From Dehalococcoidia bacterium (GTDB taxonomy: Bacteria; Chloroflexota; Dehalococcoidia; Dehalococcoidales; UBA1222), in contig WRNG01000006.1 of the NCBI GenBank assembly GCA_009776735.1, positions 1 to 40,707 of the forward strand: a stretch of 40,707 bases of DNA, written 5' to 3'. Shown here piece by piece: positions 18,128 to 26,664 of this stretch. The translations under genes and the position numbers were made by a program. Under the pieces are notes generated by a model. That model saw only the letters and a program-made list of their open reading frames with translations, was not told the origin of the DNA and did no database searches. Within the stretch, counting starts at the first letter, position 1, and every line of letters starts with the position of its first letter.

Positions 18128-18541
18128 ATGAATTTAGGAAACCTTATATCCGAACAACAACTACAAGACGCCATCGCTGATTTGGCGAGAACGTATGGCT
18201 GGATGGTAGCGCACTTTAGACCAGCGAAGACAGAAAAAGGCTGGAGGACTGCGGGGCAGTATGACGCTGTCGGATTCCCGGACTTAACACTTGCTAAAGG
18301 TGGCACTGTCGCTTTTATCGAGTGCAAGTCGACCATCGGCAGTTTGTCGGAGGATCAAAGGCAATGGTTTTCCGCCATATTCAACAACGGCAAAAACAAA
18401 AATTGCTTTTACATGTTAGCGAGGCCAGTTGACTGGGAGGATGGCACAATTGAAGGTTTTTTGAAAGAAATAGACCCTTGCAATAATTTTGAGCCCCTAC
18501 AATCGAAATCTACGGGCGAAGGAGTAAAAGTCGGTGGATAA
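18128..18541 (+). CDS. VRR-NUC domain nuclease
   Basis: 'YGWMVAHFRPAKTEKGWRTAGQYDAVGFPDLTLAKGGTVAFIECKSTIGSLSEDQRQW'. Confidence 0.85.
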   Translation: MNLGNLISEQQLQDAIADLARTYGWMVAHFRPAKTEKGWRTAGQYDAVGFPDLTLAKGGTVAFIECKSTIGSLSEDQRQWFSAIFNNGKNKNCFYMLARPVDWEDGTIEGFLKEIDPCNNFEPLQSKSTGEGVKVGG

Positions 18542-18809
18542 GATAGAGTGGAAAGAACATACAGGCAACCCAATAACAACAGCCTTTATGTGTGGGGTAG
18601 CAATAACTTTATTAATTAATCTGTTTGCCTTTCTTGTCAACGTGTTGTATTACGCCCTTACTAATGGCACGGACATCAAAGAGCCATTCTGGGTGTTCGT
18701 ATCAGCACTTACTCTGCTCATGATTGTTATTTATTCTATTGTTTTGGTGTTTATTGAATTTCTAAAAATCAGAAAGCAAGAAATCCAAAAAGGCGCGTTA
18801 GATAAATGA
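18534..18809 (+). CDS. Small membrane protein
   Basis: Two hydrophobic segments. Confidence 0.6.
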   Translation: MDKIEWKEHTGNPITTAFMCGVAITLLINLFAFLVNVLYYALTNGTDIKEPFWVFVSALTLLMIVIYSIVLVFIEFLKIRKQEIQKGALDK

Positions 18810-18831
18810 TGATGTTTTATCCAATTTTCAT

Positions 18832-18860
18832 ATGTAACAAAATTAGCAAGATTGTTACAT
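18832..18860. promoter_or_regulatory. Inverted repeat ATGTAACAA-N11-TTGTTACAT upstream of the second recombinase
   Basis: 9-bp perfect arms. Confidence 0.65.
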
Positions 18861-18880
18861 TTTCAGAGGTTTTATAAAAA

Positions 18881-19549
18881 ATGCCAAACACAGATTTAAT
18901 AGTTGCCAATACCCCAAAAAGTAACAATATTCAAAAAGTGTTACATAAGACAGCAAGCAAAGAATTGGCGATCCGTGAAAAGTCCGGTTACAACTCGGAC
19001 TACATCAACCACTTTACCATCGCCGAAACAAAACTTATCGGCAGTTATCTAAAAGAGCGCGATCGATTATTGATTTACTTGCTCGTGGATGGATGCCTCA
19101 GGGTAAGCGAGGCAATCAAGGTGAAACCCTGCGACATCAAAAGGGCAGATCCGCCATTTACTGGATGGCAGGTGAAAGTCTATGGCAAAGGTAAGAAATA
19201 CCGGTATGTAGCTGTTTCAGCGAGCCTCATTACTATCCTCTATGCGTACATTGGCAAATCGCAGATTAAAAGCGAGGAGCTGGTATTCCCGATTAGCAGG
19301 GTGCAAGTATGGCGCATTATGAAGGCTGGCATGGATAAAGCGGGCATATCCAAACCCCCACGAGTTGGAAGAGTTCACGCGCTGCGACATTTGGGAGCGA
19401 TCGAGAAACTGGAGAAAACCGGCAACCTTGGAGCTGTGCAACGTCAACTGGGACACTCCACACCGACAATGACAATGCACTATGCGACAACAATACAAAC
19501 AAAAAATGATATCGAAACATTGGGGAAAGTTGATAACCAATGGGAATAA
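18881..19549 (+). CDS. Tyrosine recombinase (XerC/D-like), second in element
   Basis: 'LLVDGCLRVSEAIKVKPCDI', 'RVHALRHLGAIEKLEKTGNLGAVQRQLGHSTPTMTMHYATT'. Confidence 0.88.
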   Translation: MPNTDLIVANTPKSNNIQKVLHKTASKELAIREKSGYNSDYINHFTIAETKLIGSYLKERDRLLIYLLVDGCLRVSEAIKVKPCDIKRADPPFTGWQVKVYGKGKKYRYVAVSASLITILYAYIGKSQIKSEELVFPISRVQVWRIMKAGMDKAGISKPPRVGRVHALRHLGAIEKLEKTGNLGAVQRQLGHSTPTMTMHYATTIQTKNDIETLGKVDNQWE

Positions 19550-19573
19550 ACAACTAAAAAAGGAGTTAACACA

Positions 19574-20032
19574 ATGAACAGAGAAGAGTTAGATACTGCT
19601 ATAGAACAGGATCGTATTTTAGTATTACCTGCCCCGATTGGCACGGTTATTTATAAAGTAAACACCGACTGTGGTGATTTTTGCAGGTGGCAGGACAAAT
19701 TGACAAGTGTATGCAGAGAGTATGGTGAGAATATTACCTGTGATATAAAAGCAATTTGTCACACGATACACGCTGGTTATATTAAGGATACGCTAGAGTT
19801 GGATACTCTCCCATATGTCTTGCCTTTTTGGGGAGATACCATTTTCGCTTCCAAAGAGGAAGCTATATCACGCACTCAAAAATTAGTTGCCGCACATAGA
19901 GTGAAAATGTTGGCGTTAGGCTTCGAGATGGATAATAAAGGGTATTCATCTGTAAAAAAGAGGAAGAAGGGTTATGAACAAGGATTACAAATTATAAATG
20001 TATTCGGTTGTAAAAAAGAGGAGGCGAAATAA
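19574..20032 (+). CDS. Hypothetical protein
   Basis: ORF with TAATG overlap to next gene. Confidence 0.6.
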   Translation: MNREELDTAIEQDRILVLPAPIGTVIYKVNTDCGDFCRWQDKLTSVCREYGENITCDIKAICHTIHAGYIKDTLELDTLPYVLPFWGDTIFASKEEAISRTQKLVAAHRVKMLALGFEMDNKGYSSVKKRKKGYEQGLQIINVFGCKKEEAK

Positions 20033-20523
20033 TGCAAGGAGATTACAAGGTTTCAGATAATAACCACTACATAACGCAAACGCCTGAATCAGTGGCGGCT
20101 CTTAAACACGATATCAGTAAATTGGAAAAAGAGAATGAAAAACTGGCTGCCAAACGAGATGAGTTATCAAATCGCAATAACCGCTTGAGTAGCGAGAATG
20201 GCAAGCTACGACAAGAGAATGATGCACTGATTAAAAAGACTGGTGAAATGCACGATGACGTAAACGAGCTGAGATGCTTGTTAAGGCGTGGTGAGCGTGA
20301 TTTCCAAGAGTCTTTAGAATCGTATAACGAGCAGACGGAACAGTATAACCAACTCAAAGACAAGTTCGCCGAGACTGCCCGTGAGCTACAGTTTTACAAA
20401 GATGTGGTACAGGGCGCAATGGAGAAACTGTTGAAAGAGAAAGAACAAGACACAAACTGGCAACCCAATAACAAAAATTGGCAACCCAATAACAAAACTG
20501 CTGATAACAAGGAGGTGGATTAA
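20032..20523 (+). CDS. Coiled-coil protein with C-terminal NWQPNNK x2 repeat
   Basis: Heptad-like 'LKHDISKLEKENEKLAAKRDELSNRNNRLSSENGKLRQENDAL'. Confidence 0.65.
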   Translation: MQGDYKVSDNNHYITQTPESVAALKHDISKLEKENEKLAAKRDELSNRNNRLSSENGKLRQENDALIKKTGEMHDDVNELRCLLRRGERDFQESLESYNEQTEQYNQLKDKFAETARELQFYKDVVQGAMEKLLKEKEQDTNWQPNNKNWQPNNKTADNKEVD

Positions 20524-20871
20524 ATGAATTATACATACGAGGAAGCTAAAAAGTATAAAGATGAAGCTATTAAACAGTACGATAAATTGGGGGAAGATGA
20601 TGATGCCCCTTACGATGTGATGGAAGCTGTAAATGAAACCATCCAATATTTTACTGGTTGGGTTAAAGGCTACGAAGCCGCCAAGGCAGAATCAAAGGAA
20701 ATGAACACTGAAGATAAGAAATGGAAGGCGTGGCTTGAGGCCACCAAAGCAAAACCAAAGAAACTGCAAGAATGTTGGGGAGCCGGCCACTCTGAATGTA
20801 CGTTCCCGGCGGAGAAATGCAGATACAACGTGGAGTTACATTGGTGCAAGAGACTACTGGAGGAGAAATAG
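20524..20871 (+). CDS. Hypothetical small protein (TYxEAKK...W..GY family) with Cys motif
   Basis: MNYTYEEAKKYKDEAIKQYDKL...GWVKGYEAAKAE...CWGAGHSECTFPAEKC. Confidence 0.6.
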   Translation: MNYTYEEAKKYKDEAIKQYDKLGEDDDAPYDVMEAVNETIQYFTGWVKGYEAAKAESKEMNTEDKKWKAWLEATKAKPKKLQECWGAGHSECTFPAEKCRYNVELHWCKRLLEEK

Positions 20872-20872
20872 A

Positions 20873-21058
20873 ATGAACAGGGTAAACGTGCGTTGGTTTG
20901 ATGGATATTTAGAGACATTTGAGGCGACAGCGATGCGTTTCGGTAATGCCTATTTGTGGATGAGGTTATCTGATGGGCAAAATCGCCACATACCACTGAC
21001 ACAAGTTAGATGGTTTTCGCTGAGCCGTGAAAGCCATGCAGAACAGGATGGGAAATGA
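20873..21058 (+). CDS. Hypothetical 61-aa protein
   Basis: MNRVNVRWFDGYLETFEATAMRFGNAYLWMRLSDGQNRHIPLTQVRWFSLS; internal start of ORF 20735..21058. Confidence 0.6.
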   Translation: MNRVNVRWFDGYLETFEATAMRFGNAYLWMRLSDGQNRHIPLTQVRWFSLSRESHAEQDGK

Positions 21059-21564
21059 ACAAGAACCTACTGCGAAAAATCAAAGCTTTAGCCGAACATG
21101 GAGGAACACTAGCGGAACAAGAAGCTGCACGGATTAAGCTAGAAGAGTTAATGGCGAAGTACGGTATAACCAAAGATGAGTTGGATGAACGCGAGGTAGA
21201 CTCTTATGTGTTCAGTTACCGTACTTATCGTGATAAGCAATTGTTATTACAGGTTGCTTATAAAGTGATACCAAATTGGGATGGGTACAAACAATGGAAA
21301 AGGTTTTTAGTAATGGTTTGTACAGCAGCAGAAAAGGAAGAGATAGAAGTTCTCCATGAATACTATACACACCTATACGAGAAAGAGGAGAAGTGCTTTT
21401 TTATTGCGTTCGTCCAGAAGCATAAACTCTTTGGGGAACATAGTTTAACCCCTGATAAAGAACAAAAAAGAGAAACACTAACAGAGTATACGAAGCGGAT
21501 ACAAATGATGTGCAGTATGGATGATGGTGTTTTACCTTATAAACGATTACAGGAGGCAGAGTAA
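21055..21564 (+). CDS. DUF2786-like protein
   Basis: 'LLRKIKALAEHGGTLAEQEAARIKLEELMAKYGITKDEL'. Confidence 0.65.
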   Translation: MNKNLLRKIKALAEHGGTLAEQEAARIKLEELMAKYGITKDELDEREVDSYVFSYRTYRDKQLLLQVAYKVIPNWDGYKQWKRFLVMVCTAAEKEEIEVLHEYYTHLYEKEEKCFFIAFVQKHKLFGEHSLTPDKEQKRETLTEYTKRIQMMCSMDDGVLPYKRLQEAE

Positions 21565-21803
21565 TGAACAAAATAACACGTCGAGAAAGGTGTTCACAGT
21601 GCCAGCATGCGTATGTCGAAGCTGATGAGCATGGCAGGGATAGAGGTTACTGTGCATGTGGGAATCTCCCACGACCAGAGTACGAAGCAAGCTGCCAGCA
21701 AGCATTTAAGGCAAAGGAAAAAGAGCATAGTGGATACAATGCCAAGCTTGCCAGTAAGTATAAAGTATTACAGGGAGGTAAGGGAATAGATTATGGGAGT
21801 TAG
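21564..21803 (+). CDS. Small Cys-rich protein
   Basis: 'CSQCQHAYVEADEHGRDRGYCACGNLPRPEYEASC'. Confidence 0.55.
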   Translation: MNKITRRERCSQCQHAYVEADEHGRDRGYCACGNLPRPEYEASCQQAFKAKEKEHSGYNAKLASKYKVLQGGKGIDYGS

Positions 21804-22167
21804 CTTTTGCGTTAAATGTGATAGATGCGAGAACGAATTACATTTAACATATAAACCTTATCATGATTCTCCAGATTTGAAAGAGTGGAATTGTGCGGCC
21901 GGCGTGGCTGGGTCAAGAGCAATTTGCCCGAGCTGTACCATAACCATCAAAAAGAAGAAAGAAGAGAGGGAAGCAGAGCCGTGGGATATTAGCGAGATAA
22001 GACGATTTTGCCCATTCTGTGGATATGGTACAACCTTGATACAGACTGATTCCGCAAGTTTCAAAATCAGGTGTGACAATGTAAATTGTCATGCTTGCAT
22101 AACAAAGGATACTAAAGAACAAGCCATAACCGCATGGAATAAACGAGTGGAGGTATCTAATGACTAA
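21793..22167 (+). CDS. Lar-like/zinc-ribbon small protein
   Basis: 'FCPFCGYGTTLIQTDSASFKIRCDNVNCHACITKDTKEQAITAWNKR'. Confidence 0.65.
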   Translation: MGVSFCVKCDRCENELHLTYKPYHDSPDLKEWNCAAGVAGSRAICPSCTITIKKKKEEREAEPWDISEIRRFCPFCGYGTTLIQTDSASFKIRCDNVNCHACITKDTKEQAITAWNKRVEVSND

Positions 22168-22342
22168 GAAAATAGCCACAATTACGTTTTATGCGACAGA
22201 TTGTTGTAGAGGATGTAGGTTGCATATACCAAGATTGATGCTTTGTGCGATACAGCGCAGTTTTGTTGCACCTAGTGATTTATATTCACGCCCCGATTGG
22301 TGTCCATTAAAAATAGAGGAGGTTGCAGATGGCAACGTATAA
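22160..22342 (+). CDS. Small Cys-rich protein
   Basis: ATDCCRGCRLHIPRLMLC. Confidence 0.45.
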   Translation: MTKKIATITFYATDCCRGCRLHIPRLMLCAIQRSFVAPSDLYSRPDWCPLKIEEVADGNV

Positions 22343-22634
22343 AGAGGCACAACAGTTAGAACAAGAATTTTTGGCTGAAGCTACTGAAATTAAGCTTCGC
22401 ACAGGGGCTATTGGGATGTGCCCTTATGCGGTAGCTATGTTAAATGTCAAAAACTGCAGTGCATTCCAGCGGGGCTACGAGCAGGCTATTAAGGACATAG
22501 CCTCACACAACGCCAAATACATCACAGACGAAAAGGCTATAAAAGCAATTATGTTAGGGGTTGGTGGCTGTGATGCCGAGGCTTTTGAAAGGTATTGGAA
22601 GCATGAGCTGGGGGTTATAGATGACAACGTATAA
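22329..22634 (+). CDS. Hypothetical small protein (TYKEA...GYEQAIKD family)
   Basis: MATYKEAQQLEQEFLAEATEIK...FQRGYEQAIKDIA; start trimmed to second Met. Confidence 0.55.
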   Translation: MATYKEAQQLEQEFLAEATEIKLRTGAIGMCPYAVAMLNVKNCSAFQRGYEQAIKDIASHNAKYITDEKAIKAIMLGVGGCDAEAFERYWKHELGVIDDNV

Positions 22635-22956
22635 AGATGTTAAAAAATCATATGACAACGCATATGGAAGCTTAAACACAAACAAGGCTTTTTACGAAAT
22701 CGATGCAATAGTTTTTAACTGTCGTACTCAATTAACTTGGATGGCAGGCTACAAGAAAGCTATAGCAGATGTGGCGCAGGTGATTGGTGTTAGTGATAGT
22801 TTCGATGCTTGTACTTACGAAAGCGAGGATGGTTATTCAGGGTTTGGTAACTGCCCGCAAAACTTGCTTGGTAAGTGCGGTCATGGGGTAGACAGAGAAC
22901 AGCGCATAGAATGCCTGTATAAATGGCTAAATGAGAAGCTGGGGGTGACGGAATGA
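22621..22956 (+). CDS. Hypothetical small protein (TYKDV...GYKKAIAD family) with Cys motif
   Basis: MTTYKDVKKSYDNAY...WMAGYKKAIADVA...FGNCPQNLLGKCGHGVDREQRIEC. Confidence 0.6.
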   Translation: MTTYKDVKKSYDNAYGSLNTNKAFYEIDAIVFNCRTQLTWMAGYKKAIADVAQVIGVSDSFDACTYESEDGYSGFGNCPQNLLGKCGHGVDREQRIECLYKWLNEKLGVTE

Positions 22957-23117
22957 GCAAGTTAAACCAGTTACTTGTGCCAGTGATGATGACTAATGCT
23001 ATGACAGACGGCGAAAGCTATTCAAACCTAAAACTGCCTGAATATCATAACAAACCCCCAAAGGCACGACCAAACAGTAAGAAAGCAATTCAAGCACGAA
23101 GGGGCAAAAGACGATGA
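22953..23117 (+). CDS. Hypothetical 54-aa basic protein
   Basis: MSKLNQLLVPVMMTNAMTDGESYSNLKLPEYHNKPPKARPNSKKAIQARRGKRR*; ATGA-type overlaps both sides; read directly. Confidence 0.5.
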   Translation: MSKLNQLLVPVMMTNAMTDGESYSNLKLPEYHNKPPKARPNSKKAIQARRGKRR

Positions 23118-23620
23118 TGAATAAGGTGTTAACCATTTATCAGCCCTCTGCTTCGCTGATAGTCGTTGGGGCTAAGAAATTTGAGACACGACCTTGGCGC
23201 ACACACTACAGGGGTGAGTTGCTAATTCATGCGGGATTGAAACTACCAGCAAAGGTACTCTATCCGTGGGCTATGTGGAAATGGAGAAAACTATACGAGG
23301 CACTTGGCGATAAGAAAATGGAGTTTGATGCTGATAAGCGTTTTCTTATGCACTTGCCTAGGGGTGCCATCATAGCCAAGTGTGAGCTGGTGGGTTGTCA
23401 CAAGATAGATGCAATCCAAGAGTTAGAGGGTGCGCCATATGAGACAGGATATTGGACAGGTTTGAATTGGCACGACATCACCCAGCAGGAAGAGCTATTT
23501 GGTGACTGGCGTGCTGGCAGATGGGCATGGGAACTGGCGAATGTTGAGCCGATAGAGCCGATATTTGTATCCGGTAAGCAGGGTTTGTGGAACTACGAAG
23601 GGGAGATAAAGAGATGTTGA
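23114..23620 (+). CDS. ASCH-domain protein
   Basis: 'VLTIYQPSASLIVVGAKKFETRPWRTHYRGELLIHAGLK...PRGAIIAKCELVGCHKID'. Confidence 0.8.
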   Translation: MMNKVLTIYQPSASLIVVGAKKFETRPWRTHYRGELLIHAGLKLPAKVLYPWAMWKWRKLYEALGDKKMEFDADKRFLMHLPRGAIIAKCELVGCHKIDAIQELEGAPYETGYWTGLNWHDITQQEELFGDWRAGRWAWELANVEPIEPIFVSGKQGLWNYEGEIKRC

Positions 23621-23982
23621 ATTGGATAAAAGCGATTCTATATTTTCTCTGGCTACCTATTTTTATTCCGATAGTAATTATATGGTATTTAATTTTAGCT
23701 ATCGCTAAAAAACTTATATATCCACTCAAATTGCTTACTAAACTAGTTAGAGTTAAAAAGATACTCATGGACAAGAAAATTCCATCAGGTTGGGGTAACT
23801 GTTTAGAGCTAGCATTTAAAATCGATGAACACATAGGTGAATCAGAGTGCATATTGAATAGATACACTAGAAAATATAATGGTTTGAAAGATTTAGAAGG
23901 GGAGAGTTTACAGACTATAACTCAAAAGATAGATGAATACAAAGCAAGATTAGAGTTATTACATGATATTAAGGGGGAATGA
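23617..23982 (+). CDS. Hypothetical membrane protein
   Basis: MLNWIKAILYFLWLPIFIPIVIIWYLILAIAKKL: N-terminal TM; trimmed start of ORF 23587..23982. Confidence 0.55.
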   Translation: MNWIKAILYFLWLPIFIPIVIIWYLILAIAKKLIYPLKLLTKLVRVKKILMDKKIPSGWGNCLELAFKIDEHIGESECILNRYTRKYNGLKDLEGESLQTITQKIDEYKARLELLHDIKGE

Positions 23983-24170
23983 TGGAATTAATAGAAATAA
24001 GTGAAACAGTAGGCTGTGAAGCCTGTACTAAGTGCAAATGCCACACATGCCTATTTGCCGATGACCCAGTAGAGGATTGCGAACTGATGGGAGTGTTTCC
24101 TTGTGGTGTCTGCAATGATTCACCTTTTATGCCCAGTAATAATAAATGTGAGGGGTATTTGAGGAAATGA
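23979..24170 (+). CDS. Small Cys-rich protein
   Basis: 'VGCEACTKCKCHTCLFADDPVEDCELMGVFPCGVCND'. Confidence 0.55.
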   Translation: MMELIEISETVGCEACTKCKCHTCLFADDPVEDCELMGVFPCGVCNDSPFMPSNNKCEGYLRK

Positions 24171-24364
24171 GAATTGGTATATGTAAGGGACAAACAGTTA
24201 TTGTGCATGATTGGGCAATTATCAATGGACAGCTAAAACATCTGATTGAGTACGTTGATGGGGGGATAGAAACTGTGAGTTGCGATGAACTGAGAATGTG
24301 TGGATCCAAGCGGCTACTGGACGAAGTATTGGATGATATCGGTGGAGACTGCGAGGAGATTTAA
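24167..24364 (+). CDS. Hypothetical protein
   Basis: ATGA overlap in operon. Confidence 0.5.
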   Translation: MRIGICKGQTVIVHDWAIINGQLKHLIEYVDGGIETVSCDELRMCGSKRLLDEVLDDIGGDCEEI

Positions 24365-24365
24365 A

Positions 24366-24569
24366 ATGTATCTCTTAAATGACTGTGAAAATCTATTGCT
24401 TGAATGCCAGAAAAGACATGATTTTTGTAGTGAATGCAAATGCCAAGATTATTGTATGCAACATTGGGATATTTTTTGTGAATTATACTCCGAAAATAAT
24501 ATACCTGAATCGTCTATAATAGTTTTTGTAAATTATTTAAAAATGTTAGAAAAGGAGGGAAATAAATGA
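24366..24569 (+). CDS. Small Cys-rich protein
   Basis: MYLLNDCENLLLECQKRHDFCSECKCQDYCMQHW; trimmed start of ORF 24300..24569. Confidence 0.5.
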   Translation: MYLLNDCENLLLECQKRHDFCSECKCQDYCMQHWDIFCELYSENNIPESSIIVFVNYLKMLEKEGNK

Positions 24570-25153
24570 AGAAAAGACTAATCGGTGTTTTATTAACAAC
24601 TAGCCTACTACTATTCGGTTCATTGGCATTCAATAGCTTGCCAATTAATCCATTGATGGCAGACGTGATTGGTGGTGGATCAACATTACCGGGTGGTGGC
24701 AACACAGTAACAGTGGCAATTACGATTACAACAACTGTTACTGTCAATCCTACAATTACCCAAATAGTTACCACGCCGGCAGGGACGACTACTGTTACGG
24801 AGCATGAGTCAGGCGGGGAAACTACAATAACTGTGACACGGACTGTTACAACAACGCTACCAGCAGAAACAAATACAAATATCCAACAGCCTATTACGAC
24901 TACAGTAACTGTAACGGAAACAGCAGCCAATACAACTACAACCATCGCCACAGTGACAGAAACCAAAACAGAGAACAACAGCAATGCTGGCAGTACAATG
25001 ACAATAACAGAGACTAAAAACGGCACAGTAACCATTACAGGCGGTGTAGATGTTGAAGTACCTGTATACGTTTGGGTTATAGTCGGCATACTGGGTACAA
25101 TATCCATAATAGCCGCATGTGGCTGGATAGTTACTGCGGTTAGACGGAAGTAA
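24566..25153 (+). CDS. Secreted Thr-rich stalk protein with C-terminal TM anchor
   Basis: N-term signal 'MKKRLIGVLLTTSLLLFGSLAF', TVTVT/TTT repeats, C-term TM 'VYVWVIVGILGTISIIAACGWIVTAVRRK'. Confidence 0.75.
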   Translation: MKKRLIGVLLTTSLLLFGSLAFNSLPINPLMADVIGGGSTLPGGGNTVTVAITITTTVTVNPTITQIVTTPAGTTTVTEHESGGETTITVTRTVTTTLPAETNTNIQQPITTTVTVTETAANTTTTIATVTETKTENNSNAGSTMTITETKNGTVTITGGVDVEVPVYVWVIVGILGTISIIAACGWIVTAVRRK

Positions 25154-25162
25154 GGAGGCTAT

Positions 25163-26509
25163 ATGGACGCAATATCTACATATGACGTTGTAATTGACAA
25201 AATAGGCAGGAAATGGATTGAGGTAACTGTAAAGGGAAAACAGCGGACGTATAAGGCACAACTAGCTTTAGATGATATCACGAAGGATTTTAAAGTAGGT
25301 GAGACACACAATGTGCCTGCTAAATTTGAGGATAAAAGTACCAAATATGGCAGAAAATTTGAATTATATGCGTTAAGCCCTGAAGGCGCTGTAAAAGAAC
25401 GAGAGAATATAAAGAGCAAAGAAGCTGAAAAGTGGCTACAGTATATGCGTAATAGCGAAAAGGAAGGCTACTACTATCAAAGAGCTGAGAATGAAATTAA
25501 GGCATTAGGCAAAGACGTATATGATAGTTATGCACCAGAAATGAGAGCAATCCATAATCGCATTACTGATAAAAAGCGTGAGAATAAAGGTAAACAGTGG
25601 ATGGACTATATACGGAATAGCGAAGAAAAAGGTTACTTTTATGATCGCGGGGAACAAGAAATTAAAAGCCTTGGCGAAGAAACATATAACAAGTATGCAA
25701 AGGAAATCGAAGAAATCCGCGCACGTGTTAATAGCAAACAGCGCGAGGAAGCAGTTAAACGATCTAATGCCAATGCTAATACTACCGATATGTGGACAGA
25801 GACAAAAATGTTTACCGGTAATTTGATAAATAAAGATGGTAGGGTCTACAAGGTTTTAGGTAGCCATTATGTCGCCAGTGAAGATGCATGTATACATGGT
25901 GGCTGGGGCGATGGTTATACTAATAGGTGCCGTGATATCACTGATACAGACGAGGGGAAAGCAGAGTTAGCGCGCATTGAGGCTAATAACAAAAAAAGAG
26001 CTGAAGAAAAAGCGAAAACAAAAAAGCATGAGGCTATGGCAAAGGATATAAAAACCAAAGGAGAATGGATTGGTAGTGCTGATGGCAAGAAGCAACCATT
26101 TCCCAAAGGCAATATCATCTATGACGACAGCAATGTATATGGTGGGGGGATGTGGATTATCGATGATGGGAAAAATTATTATTTTGTAAAAAATAATGGA
26201 GCAGATGGAGATGATTGGAGCCTAAACACTATTCAAACTGCCGGTGCTGGGGCATATGGATGGAAAGTACCACATTCCGCCATACACGGACAATCAGAGC
26301 CTAAAATTGATACGCCAAAGGAAAAAATAGCTATACGTGATGACATTCCGGTTAGTGATGCCGCAAGAGTTTTAGGGGCTTATAGCGCACACGTTAGGTA
26401 TAAAACACCTTTTCCGCCACAACAGAAAATCAGAGTTACAAGTCAAGGTGTTTACAAGACAAATAGCAAAATGCCGCGGCATGTAAGGCGAGCGATTAGC
26501 GGTAGATAG
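25163..26509 (+). CDS. Hypothetical 448-aa protein with two ~55-aa repeats and a C-terminal motif shared with the 1972-aa protein
   Basis: Repeats 'EKWLQYMRNSEKEGYYYQRAENEIKALGKDVYDSYAPEM' / 'KQWMDYIRNSEEKGYFYDRGEQEIKSLGEETYNKYAKEI'; C-term KIRVTSQGVYKTNSKMPRHVRRAISGR. Confidence 0.75.
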   Translation: MDAISTYDVVIDKIGRKWIEVTVKGKQRTYKAQLALDDITKDFKVGETHNVPAKFEDKSTKYGRKFELYALSPEGAVKERENIKSKEAEKWLQYMRNSEKEGYYYQRAENEIKALGKDVYDSYAPEMRAIHNRITDKKRENKGKQWMDYIRNSEEKGYFYDRGEQEIKSLGEETYNKYAKEIEEIRARVNSKQREEAVKRSNANANTTDMWTETKMFTGNLINKDGRVYKVLGSHYVASEDACIHGGWGDGYTNRCRDITDTDEGKAELARIEANNKKRAEEKAKTKKHEAMAKDIKTKGEWIGSADGKKQPFPKGNIIYDDSNVYGGGMWIIDDGKNYYFVKNNGADGDDWSLNTIQTAGAGAYGWKVPHSAIHGQSEPKIDTPKEKIAIRDDIPVSDAARVLGAYSAHVRYKTPFPPQQKIRVTSQGVYKTNSKMPRHVRRAISGR

Positions 26510-26535
26510 TTTCAACTCATAGTTGAATTTAAAGA

Positions 26536-26567
26536 GGGCAGGCATAAAAACCTGCCCCTTTTTTATT
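26536..26567 (+). terminator. Rho-independent terminator
   Basis: GGGCAGG-cataaaaa-CCTGCCC followed by T-tract. Confidence 0.9.
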
Positions 26568-26600
26568 TGAAAATATTTTTTGAAAAGCCGTAAAAACCTA

Positions 26601-26629
26601 TTGACAACAACTGATTTATGCTGTATATT
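26601..26629 (+). promoter_or_regulatory. Sigma-A-type promoter P1
   Basis: TTGACA-17 nt-TATATT with GTATA-T-TATAC palindrome over the -10. Confidence 0.75.
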
Positions 26630-26664
26630 ATACTGTATAAATACAAAACAAGGAGATAACAAAA

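Noticed and set aside
17859-18131. 90-aa plus-strand ORF
   Set aside because: Antisense to the better supported minus-strand gene 17771-18082 that has an RBS and -10.
20459-20500. 21-bp direct repeat (NWQPNNK x2) as a regulatory iteron
   Set aside because: Only two in-frame copies within a coiled-coil gene tail; simplest as coding slippage.
24514-25107. 197-aa minus-strand ORF (VVVIVTVTV-rich)
   Set aside because: Antisense of the Thr-rich plus-strand protein; low-complexity mirror with no start signals.
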